Shown here piece after piece: positions 32,025-38,375 of a DNA stretch of 64,000 bases. Position numbers and translations under genes: made by a program. The notes beneath the pieces are model-generated. The model did no database searches. It worked only from the letters and a program-made list of their open reading frames with translations, and had not been told where the DNA came from. The DNA comes from Streptomyces roseoverticillatus. Lineage in GTDB: Bacteria; Actinomycetota; Actinomycetes; Streptomycetales; Streptomycetaceae. Each line of letters starts with the position of its first letter. Positions within the stretch are counted from its first letter, which is position 1. The stretch spans positions 30,193 through 94,192 of the forward strand of contig NZ_JOFL01000032.1 in NCBI RefSeq assembly GCF_000719265.1. The letters run 5' to 3'.

Positions 32025-32698
32025 CGGCCCTCACCGCTACTACGTGATGCGCGGCGGGCAACTGCGTGACGGGCCTTCCCACGGCCACGGTACGTGTCCG
32101 TTGTCGAGTGGCAGTTGGGGCAGAGCAGCCGCAGATTCTCGATGCGATTGTTGCGCCAGTCTCCGTCGATGTGGTCGACCTCCAGCGGCAGTGGATACCC
32201 CTGCCACGTGGCCTCGATGCCGCACAGTACGCAGCGGTCGGTCACGCCGAATGCCAGCAATGCTCCCCTGAGGCGACAGCTCTGCTCGCGGCGAGCCTTG
32301 GGCGAGGTCTGCACGGTCAGCAGTTCCTCCGGGGAGCGCTTCCGTTTCGCCACTCCCGAGGCGGGAGTGGCGAAGTGTGAGGTATCGATGCCGAACGCCC
32401 GGACCCGGCGGCTGATGTGGGTGTGGTGGCCGCCCACTACCTCGATGCCGAGGTGGCGTAGGACTTCGCACATGTTGGACGACGCCGCCACCGCGTCTTC
32501 GAGGATCTCCTTGGTCCAGCGAGCCCCTTCGCGTTCGAAGTGGGACGTGTCCACGCCCAGCTTCCGCATGCGGTCGTGAAGATACCGGCGGCGCGAACTC
32601 TTCGGGTCCACCCCCAGCTTCTCCAGCGCCTCCGATAACGTCCGCGACGATTCCGCCGCCTCCGCCAGAACCTCTCGCGTGTACGGACTGACAGGCAT
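32021..32698 (-). CDS. HNH endonuclease (first of pair)
   Basis: The 225-residue protein shares its architecture with the next gene. Two GxDTSHF-type repeats (GVDTSHF at 48-54, GIDTSHF at 103-109) precede an HNH domain with Cys156/Cys159 and Cys193/Cys196 zinc pairs and catalytic LEVDHIDGDWRNNRIENL (His176). The pair looks like a tandem duplication that has diverged. It begins 113 bp after the ProP gene stop on the same strand. The DNA looks less G/C-rich than neighbouring genes, which suggests acquisition. Confidence 0.85.
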   Translation of the reverse strand: MPVSPYTREVLAEAAESSRTLSEALEKLGVDPKSSRRRYLHDRMRKLGVDTSHFEREGARWTKEILEDAVAASSNMCEVLRHLGIEVVGGHHTHISRRVRAFGIDTSHFATPASGVAKRKRSPEELLTVQTSPKARREQSCRLRGALLAFGVTDRCVLCGIEATWQGYPLPLEVDHIDGDWRNNRIENLRLLCPNCHSTTDTYRGRGKARHAVARRASRSSGEGR

Positions 32699-32811
32699 GG
32701 CGCCCCTCCCCGACGTCGATGTGATGCGACCGCGTATCCGTTCGCGATCTCGAACTCATCAACGACGCGCCTGCCCGACAGTTACGCCAAATGTGCGAAC
32801 CATCTGACCTG

Positions 32812-34329
32812 TCAGAACTTCGGTTCGGGCGCCCGGGACGTCACCATCTCCTCCGCTTCCTCCCGCGTCGCCACCGCCGGCGGCGACCCCTCCAGCGGCC
32901 GGCGCGCCGTCTCCCGCATGAAGGCGACGGCGACCATGCCGACGAGGGCCGCGCCCGCCGTGTAGACCGCGGGCGTCATGTCGCTGCCCGTGGCGTGGAT
33001 CAGGGCCGTGATCACCAGTGGGGTCGTGCCGCCGAAGAGGGACGTGGAGAGGTTGTAGCCGATGGCGAGGGAGCCGTAGCGGACCGGGGTGGGGAAGAGG
33101 GCGGGGAGGGCCGCGGACATGGTGCCCAGGAGGCACACCAGGGGGAGGCCCAGCATCAGCATGCCGCCCAGGACCGCGGGCAGGCTGCCCTGTTTCAGCA
33201 GCAGGAACGCCGGGGCCGACAGGACCACGAAGCCGCCCATGCCCGCCATCAGCAGCGGTTTGCGCCCGACGCGGTCGCTCAGGCGCCCCACACACGTGAT
33301 GACCGTCATCAGCAGGGCCATCGTCGCGATGAGGATCAGCAGGCCGTGCGTGTCGTCGTAGCCGAGCTGGTCGGTCAGGTACGTCGGCATGTACGACAGC
33401 AGCATGTAGTCGGTGATGCCGTACGCCCCGGCCAGGACCACGCAGAGCAGCAGCCTCGCCCACTGGGTGGTGAAGATCTGCTTCAGCTCGGTGCCGCCGC
33501 CTCCCGCCTCCTCCTCCGCCAGCTTCTGGAACGCCGGGGTGTCCTCCAGCCGCAGCCGCAGGTACAGGCCCACGAGCCCGAGCGGCCCGGCGACGAGGAA
33601 GGGGATCCGCCAGCCCCAGTCCGTCATCGCCGCGCCGCCGAGCGCCGACGTCATGGCCGTGACGAGGCCCGCCGCGCCGATGTAGCCCGCGAGGGTGCCG
33701 CATTCGAGGAAGCTGCCGAAGTAGCCGCGGCGCTTGTCGGGCGCGTACTCGGCGATGAACGTCGCCGCGCCCCCGTACTCGCCGCCCGTCGAGAAGCCCT
33801 GCAGCATCCGGAAGCAGATCAGCAGCACCGGCGACCAGAAGCCGATCGCCGCGTACGAGGGGATCAGGCCGATGGCGAAGGTGCCGGAGGCCATCAGCAC
33901 CATCGTCAGGGCCAGGACGCGCTTGCGCCCCACCCGGTCGCCGAGCGGGCCGAAGAACATGCCGCCCAGCGGCCGGACGAGGAAGGCCACGGCGAACGTC
34001 GCCAGCGACGACAGCAGCCGCACCGTGTCGTTGCCCGAGGGGAAGAAGACGTCCCCGAGGGTGACGGCGAGGTAGCTGTAGATGCCGAAGTCGAACCACT
34101 CCATGGCGTTGCCGAGCGCGGCCGCCTTGACGGCCCGTCTCACGGTCCGTTCGTCCGTGACGGTGATGTCCGTGCGCCGCAGCCGGGGGTTGCGGCGGCG
34201 GGCGACGGCCCGGAAGAGGGCCGGGTGGCGTCTGACCGCGGCCGGGTCGTGGCCGTTGCCATGTCCGTTCGTATGCCCGTTGCCGTTCCCGTTTCCGGTC
34301 TCGGCTTCCGTGCTGCTGCCGTTGGGCAC
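32812..34329 (-). CDS. MFS transporter of the metabolite:H+ symporter type (ProP-like)
   Basis: The 505-residue transporter has twelve membrane segments and the family motifs GNAMEWFDFGIYSYLAV near helix 1 and FFGPLGDRVGRKRVL between helices 2 and 3. FSTGGEYGGAATFIAEYAP marks the MHS subgroup. It probably imports proline, betaine or a carboxylate with protons. The N-terminal 55 residues form an unusual Asn/Gly/His repeat (NGNGNGHTNGHGNGH) before the basic RRRNPRLRR stretch. The GTG start precedes that tail. A later start is possible but none is better supported. Confidence 0.88.
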   Translation of the reverse strand: MPNGSSTEAETGNGNGNGHTNGHGNGHDPAAVRRHPALFRAVARRRNPRLRRTDITVTDERTVRRAVKAAALGNAMEWFDFGIYSYLAVTLGDVFFPSGNDTVRLLSSLATFAVAFLVRPLGGMFFGPLGDRVGRKRVLALTMVLMASGTFAIGLIPSYAAIGFWSPVLLICFRMLQGFSTGGEYGGAATFIAEYAPDKRRGYFGSFLECGTLAGYIGAAGLVTAMTSALGGAAMTDWGWRIPFLVAGPLGLVGLYLRLRLEDTPAFQKLAEEEAGGGGTELKQIFTTQWARLLLCVVLAGAYGITDYMLLSYMPTYLTDQLGYDDTHGLLILIATMALLMTVITCVGRLSDRVGRKPLLMAGMGGFVVLSAPAFLLLKQGSLPAVLGGMLMLGLPLVCLLGTMSAALPALFPTPVRYGSLAIGYNLSTSLFGGTTPLVITALIHATGSDMTPAVYTAGAALVGMVAVAFMRETARRPLEGSPPAVATREEAEEMVTSRAPEPKF

Positions 34330-34577
34330 GGCTCGGCCCCCTCACGCTTCGGCGGTGACGTACGTACGCGCCTGCGTCTGCACGCTGCGCCGCCGCTCAA
34401 ACCGGTGCGCCCCCCGAGAGGGAGATAGGTCACGCCCGGCGGGCGGCCCGCCGGGCAGGGGGCTGCGGAAGCTGATATAGGCATGAAGGGAACGCGCGGC
34501 CCGATTTCACCGTCCCTCACAGCGGGGACGCACAGCCGTATCCCGGAAGACCTGCAAGACACCAGAGAGAGAGGCCG

Positions 34578-35111
34578 ATGGCCGACCGTGTGGCGCTCCG
34601 CCGGCCCGGCATGCGCACCGCCCTGGCGATCTTCGCGGTGGTGACGGTGCCGGCCATCGGCGGCCTGTGGGTGAGCGCGGCCGGGGACCGGTCGGACGCG
34701 GTGGCCGACGCCCCCAAGACGGCGGCGGCGCAGAAGTCGCACCTGCCGCGCGGTCCGGAGGCGGCGACGGCGCAGGACACGCCGGCGCCGCAGGAGCTGC
34801 CGGGCGTGCGTGAGTGCGGGGTCGGCAAGCCGGTCGTCGAGCCGAAGATCATCACGCTGAACTGCTCCAACGCGGGCGTTGTGGCCAGTGACATCAAGTG
34901 GGACTCGTTCGGCGCCGACGGCGCGGACGGCTCCGGCGTCGTGCTGGTCTCGGGCGCGGCCGGCGGCGGTGCGCCGGCCTCCTTCCCGGCGCGGCTGCGG
35001 CTCTACGACGTCACGAAGGTCGACGGCATGATGGCCTTCACGGGCATCGAGGTCAGCTATACGGGTGCCACCCCTCATGCGAAGGCGAAAGAGGTGTACA
35101 CGATCGCGTGA
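34578..35111 (+). CDS. exported protein of unknown function, coupled to sensor kinase
   Basis: The 177-residue protein has a signal anchor at about residues 12-35, then a disordered Ala/Thr/Pro linker. A C-terminal beta-rich domain (about 75-177) contains two cysteines, in RECGVGKP and LNCSNAG. The last base of its stop codon is the first base of the kinase start (TGATG), so the pair is translationally coupled. It may be the periplasmic partner that tells the kinase what is outside. I do not recognise the domain. Confidence 0.75.
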   Translation: MADRVALRRPGMRTALAIFAVVTVPAIGGLWVSAAGDRSDAVADAPKTAAAQKSHLPRGPEAATAQDTPAPQELPGVRECGVGKPVVEPKIITLNCSNAGVVASDIKWDSFGADGADGSGVVLVSGAAGGGAPASFPARLRLYDVTKVDGMMAFTGIEVSYTGATPHAKAKEVYTIA

Positions 35112-36352
35112 TGGGTATCCGTGGCCGGATCGCCCTCGCGATCTCCTTCGTCACCGCGCTCGCCGTCGTGGTGCTGGGACTGGCCGTGCACCACATTTCC
35201 GCGGCGGAGCGCGACCGGCAGGCCCAGGCGTACCAGGACGACTTGCTGAGCTCGGCCCTGCAGATCTACCAGCGCGACAGCACCCTCGCCCTGGGCGCTC
35301 AACTGGACGACGCGGCACTGCCGTTCCCGCTGGCCCGGGCCGTGGCGCGGGGCCGCTCGGGTACGTACATCAGCGGTGGTGAGGACCCGCGGGTGTGGGC
35401 GGCCACGGCCGTCGGCGGCGACAAGGTGCTGTCGGTGTCGGCCCCGTACCCGGACCGCGACCCCTTGATGACGGCGCTGGACAAGGCGCTGCTGGTGGCG
35501 GGCGCGGCGACGGTGGCGCTGATGGCGGTGGTCGCCTGGTTCGTGGCGCAGAGCCTGTCGCGGCGGTTGCGGCACAGTGCGGCCGCGGCCCGGCGGATTG
35601 CGGCGGGCGAGCCGCCGGACGCGGAGGCGCTGGCGGCCGGCGGCCGGGACGAGGTCGCGGAGCTGGGCCGCTCGGTTCACCACATGGCGACGTCGCTGGC
35701 GGCGCGGGTGGAGGCGGAGCGCGAGTTCACGGCCGACGTGGCGCACGAGCTGCGCACGCCGGTGGCCGGGCTCGTGGCTTCGGCGGAGCTGCTGCCGCAC
35801 CCGCGCGCCGTGGAGATGGTGCGCGAGCGCGCGCAGACGATGCGGGTGCTGGTGGAGGACTTGCTGGAGGTGTCCCGGCTGGACGCCGGCCGGGAGCGGG
35901 CCCAGCTCGACGAGGTGGAGCTGCCGTCGCTGGTGCGGGGGATCGTCAAGCGGGCGCAGGGCCAGCGCGGCGTGGACGACGTGGCGGTCGAGGTGGTCGG
36001 CGAGGGCCGGATCGTGGCGACGGACGCCCGCCGTGTGGAGCGCATCCTCGTGAACATCCTGGCCAACGCGGCCAAGCACGGGAAGCCGCCGATCGAGGTC
36101 ACGGTGCGGGGCACCCGGATCGTCGTGCGCGACCACGGCGACGGCTATCCGCCGGACCTGGTGGACCAGGGCCCGCGCCGCTTCCGCACGGCGGCGCCGG
36201 AGCGGGGCACGGGGCACGGCCTGGGGCTGACGATCGCCGTGGGCCAGGCGGTGGTGCTCGGGGCGCGTCTGGAGTTCGGCACGGCGGAGGGCGGGGGCGC
36301 GCGGGCGATTCTGGACCTGCCCGAGGCGGAGGCTCCTGCGGAGGGCGGGTGA
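35111..36352 (+). CDS. sensor histidine kinase without adjacent response regulator
   Basis: The 413-residue membrane kinase has two helices (about residues 7-29 and 125-147) around an extracellular sensor of about 95 residues. A HAMP-like linker follows, then the H-box DVAHELRTPVAG (His212), the ATP-binding N-box ILANAAKHG, DHGDGYP and GHGLGLTIA. Sensor kinases usually have a regulator gene next to them. Here the partner is the exported protein gene, and the gene downstream is bcp on the other strand. Its response regulator must be elsewhere. Confidence 0.9.
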   Translation: MGIRGRIALAISFVTALAVVVLGLAVHHISAAERDRQAQAYQDDLLSSALQIYQRDSTLALGAQLDDAALPFPLARAVARGRSGTYISGGEDPRVWAATAVGGDKVLSVSAPYPDRDPLMTALDKALLVAGAATVALMAVVAWFVAQSLSRRLRHSAAAARRIAAGEPPDAEALAAGGRDEVAELGRSVHHMATSLAARVEAEREFTADVAHELRTPVAGLVASAELLPHPRAVEMVRERAQTMRVLVEDLLEVSRLDAGRERAQLDEVELPSLVRGIVKRAQGQRGVDDVAVEVVGEGRIVATDARRVERILVNILANAAKHGKPPIEVTVRGTRIVVRDHGDGYPPDLVDQGPRRFRTAAPERGTGHGLGLTIAVGQAVVLGARLEFGTAEGGGARAILDLPEAEAPAEGG

Positions 36353-36448
36353 CGGCGCTTGCCGTGCGGGCCCGTTGCGCCTGCGGCGGGCGTCCTCGAA
36401 CGCCGGACGGGCTGGATTTTTGCCTGGAGCCCGTCCGGCGATCGATCC

Positions 36449-36916
36449 CTACAGGCCCAGGTCCTTGATGATCTTCGCGACGTGCCCCGTGGCCTTCACG
36501 TTGTAGAGCGCCCGCTCGACCCGGCCGTCCTCGTCGACGATCACCGTCGACCGGATCACCCCGGTGACCGTCTTCCCGTACAGCTTCTTCTCGCCGAACG
36601 CCCCGTAGGCCTCCAGCACCTTCTTCTCCGGGTCGCCGACGAGCGTGACCTTCAGGCTCTCCTTCTCGCGGAACTTCGCGAGCTTCTCCGGCTTGTCGGG
36701 GGAGACGCCGATCACGTCGTAGCCGTGGCCGGTGAGGAAGTCGAGGTTGTCGGTGAAGTCGCAGGCCTGCTTGGTGCAGCCGGGGGTGAGCGCGGCGGGG
36801 TAGAAGTAGACGATCACCTTGCGGCCCTTGCGGTCCGCGAGCGAGACCGGGTTGCCGTCGGCGTCGGGAAGGGTGAAGGCGGGGGCGGTGTCGCCGGGCT
36901 GCAGTCGCTCGCTCAT
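36449..36916 (-). CDS. bcp: thioredoxin-dependent peroxiredoxin (Bcp-like)
   Basis: The 155-residue peroxidase has the Bcp peroxidatic motif YPAALTPGCTKQACDF, with the peroxidatic Cys48 and a nearby Cys53 that may be the resolving partner. PAFTLPDADG marks the thioredoxin fold start. It removes hydrogen and lipid peroxides in the cytoplasm. The ATG at 36916 follows a GAGGAG site. The usual threonine of the motif is seen as T in LTPGCT. Confidence 0.93.
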   Translation of the reverse strand: MSERLQPGDTAPAFTLPDADGNPVSLADRKGRKVIVYFYPAALTPGCTKQACDFTDNLDFLTGHGYDVIGVSPDKPEKLAKFREKESLKVTLVGDPEKKVLEAYGAFGEKKLYGKTVTGVIRSTVIVDEDGRVERALYNVKATGHVAKIIKDLGL

Positions 36917-37057
36917 GGCTCTCCTCGGGTCGTGGGCCTGCGTCCCGAGCGTAGCCACCGGCCCGATCGGGGGTGCCGCGGGGCACGGCGTCCGGTGAGC
37001 TGACAGACTGTCGTCATCACTCATCATCACTCTTATCGAGACGACGGAGGCAGCGCG

Positions 37058-37378
37058 GTGTCGGATGCCAGGACCCCTGCGCAGATCGAGGCGGACATCG
37101 CCCGCAGGCGGAGCGAGCTCGCCGTGACGCTCGACGAGATCGGCGTGCGCATGCACCCGGCCACGATCATGGGCGACGCGAAGGCGAAGGTCGCCGCGAA
37201 GGTGGACCACACCGCGGGCCGCGCCTGCGCCACGGCGCACCGGCTGGTTTCGGACGTGAAGGCCCGCCTCACGACGGAGGACGGCGCGCCGCGGCTGGAG
37301 CGGATCGTGCCGGTGGCGATGGTCGCGGTGGGCGTGATCGGCCTGATCGCGGTGTCCTCGCGCAAGCGCGAGAAGTAG
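37058..37378 (+). CDS. DUF3618 family membrane protein
   Basis: The 106-residue protein begins with the DUF3618 signature RTPAQIEADIARRRSELA, a helical amphipathic stretch. It ends with one membrane segment (about residues 85-101) followed by basic RKREK. Such proteins are common in actinobacteria. The function is unknown. The GTG start follows a GGAGG site at a proper distance. Confidence 0.85.
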   Translation: MSDARTPAQIEADIARRRSELAVTLDEIGVRMHPATIMGDAKAKVAAKVDHTAGRACATAHRLVSDVKARLTTEDGAPRLERIVPVAMVAVGVIGLIAVSSRKREK

Positions 37379-37498
37379 AGCAGGGGCCCGGGCGGAGCGT
37401 AGGCGGGGCGTAGCCGGGCGTGGCCGGGGCGTAGGTCATATCCGCGGATCCGCGATCTGTGGCCGCGGGGCCGCGTGCGGGCAGGTACGGTCGTCTGC

Positions 37499-37840
37499 GT
37501 GAGCACGAACACCACCCACGACAAGCTGCCCATCCGGATGCTGCACGATCGCGTGCTGGTCCGGACCGATATCCCGGAGGGCGAGCGCCGGTCCTCCGGT
37601 GGCATCGTCATTCCCGCGACGGCGGCGGTGGGCCGCCGGCTGGCCTGGGCCGAGGTCGTGGCGGTCGGGCAGAGCGTACGGACGGTGGAGCCGGGCGACC
37701 GGGTGCTGTACGACCCCGAGGACCGCGCGGAGGTGGAGGTCCGGGGCGTGGCGTACGTGCTGATGCGGGAGCGTGACCTGCACGCGGTGGCGGCGGAGCG
37801 GCTGGAGGGGGCCGAGGACTCCACGGGGCTGTACCTCTGA
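37499..37840 (+). CDS. GroES-like (Cpn10 family) protein
   Basis: The 113-residue protein has the Cpn10 fold, with LPIRMLHDRVLVRTD at the start and a central mobile-loop region around ERRSSGGIVIPA. It ends with DRVLYDPEDRAEVEVRG. It is not next to groEL and differs from the genuine groES, so it is a paralogue. Its chaperonin partner, if any, is unknown. The GTG start is in frame and gives the normal length. It is followed at 20 bp by the guanidine riboswitch. Confidence 0.85.
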   Translation: MSTNTTHDKLPIRMLHDRVLVRTDIPEGERRSSGGIVIPATAAVGRRLAWAEVVAVGQSVRTVEPGDRVLYDPEDRAEVEVRGVAYVLMRERDLHAVAAERLEGAEDSTGLYL

Positions 37841-37860
37841 GTTTGCTACGGTCGTAGGTA

Positions 37861-37901
37861 CCCGACGAGACGCGCCGTACCGGGTCAGGACAAGACGACG
37901 C
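37861..37901 (+). promoter_or_regulatory. guanidine-III (mini-ykkC III) riboswitch
   Basis: The sequence closely matches the guanidine-III riboswitch consensus I know from Thermobifida fusca: a CCCG arm, ACGAGACGCGCCGTAC, the CGGG partner, TCAGGACAAGACG and a closing ACGC. The first helix is 37861-37864 with 37881-37884. The pseudoknot pairs about 37872-37878 with 37895-37901, with one C-A mismatch. It ends 34 bases before the sugE start and should switch on the exporter when guanidine builds up. Confidence 0.85.
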
Positions 37902-37935
37902 ACCCCTGGAAGCTCTTCTCCACGGAGGTGCCGTC

Positions 37936-38256
37936 ATGGCATGGGTCCTGCTCGCCGTCGCCGGCCTGCTCGAGGTCGGCTGGTCGATCGGCATGAAGTT
38001 CACCGACGGGTTCACGCGGCTGTGGCCGAGCGTGTTCACCATCGCGGGTATCGCCGCCAGCATGCTGCTGCTGTCACAGGCGGCGAAATCCCTGCCCATC
38101 GGTACGGCCTACGGGGTGTGGGTGGGCATCGGCGCGGCCGGCGCGGCGGTCCTGGGCATGCTGGTCCTGGGCGAGCCCGCCACGGCGGCGCGGATCTTCT
38201 TCATTGTGCTGCTGCTGGTGGCGGTCGTGGGTCTGAAGGCGACCTCGGGTCACTGA
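37936..38256 (+). CDS. sugE: SMR-family guanidinium exporter (SugE/Gdx)
   Basis: The 106-residue membrane protein has four helices. The first contains the essential glutamate in AGLLEVGWSIGMKFTDGF (Glu13), and helix 4 is IFFIVLLLVAVVGLKA. The GxxGxKxT-type signature GWSIGMKFTDGF supports the Gdx branch, which exports guanidinium, rather than the drug-exporting EmrE branch. The riboswitch directly upstream supports the same role. The ATG follows a GGAGGTG site. Confidence 0.95.
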   Translation: MAWVLLAVAGLLEVGWSIGMKFTDGFTRLWPSVFTIAGIAASMLLLSQAAKSLPIGTAYGVWVGIGAAGAAVLGMLVLGEPATAARIFFIVLLLVAVVGLKATSGH

Positions 38257-38298
38257 CCGGCCGGGGGTCCGGGGGTTGCCCCCGGGGATTGCAGCATC

Positions 38299-38349
38299 GT
38301 GTTGTTGCTGGTGGCGGTCGTGGGCTTGAAGGCGACCTCGGGCCACTGA
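38299..38349 (+). pseudogene. fossil C-terminus of a second SMR gene
   Basis: This 51-bp stretch repeats the last 16 codons and the stop of sugE (38206-38256) with five base changes. All five are at synonymous positions, so both encode VLLLVAVVGLKATSGH. It has no start codon or upstream part and cannot be expressed alone. It looks like the remains of a tandem paralogous SMR gene after a deletion, or an old partial duplication. Confidence 0.8.
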
Positions 38350-38375
38350 TCCCTCAGCGGCCTGTTAGTGGTCCG

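Noticed and set aside
31380..32380. Plus-strand open frames opposite the HNH genes
   Set aside because: They have no recognizable domain and no ribosome site, while the minus-strand frames have complete HNH and zinc motifs.
31248..32698. Integrated element (ICE or prophage) using the tRNA as attachment site
   Set aside because: Integration normally occurs at the 3' end of a tRNA and leaves a direct repeat with an integrase gene. Here the HNH genes lie at the 5' side, there is no integrase and I see no duplicated tRNA 3' end.
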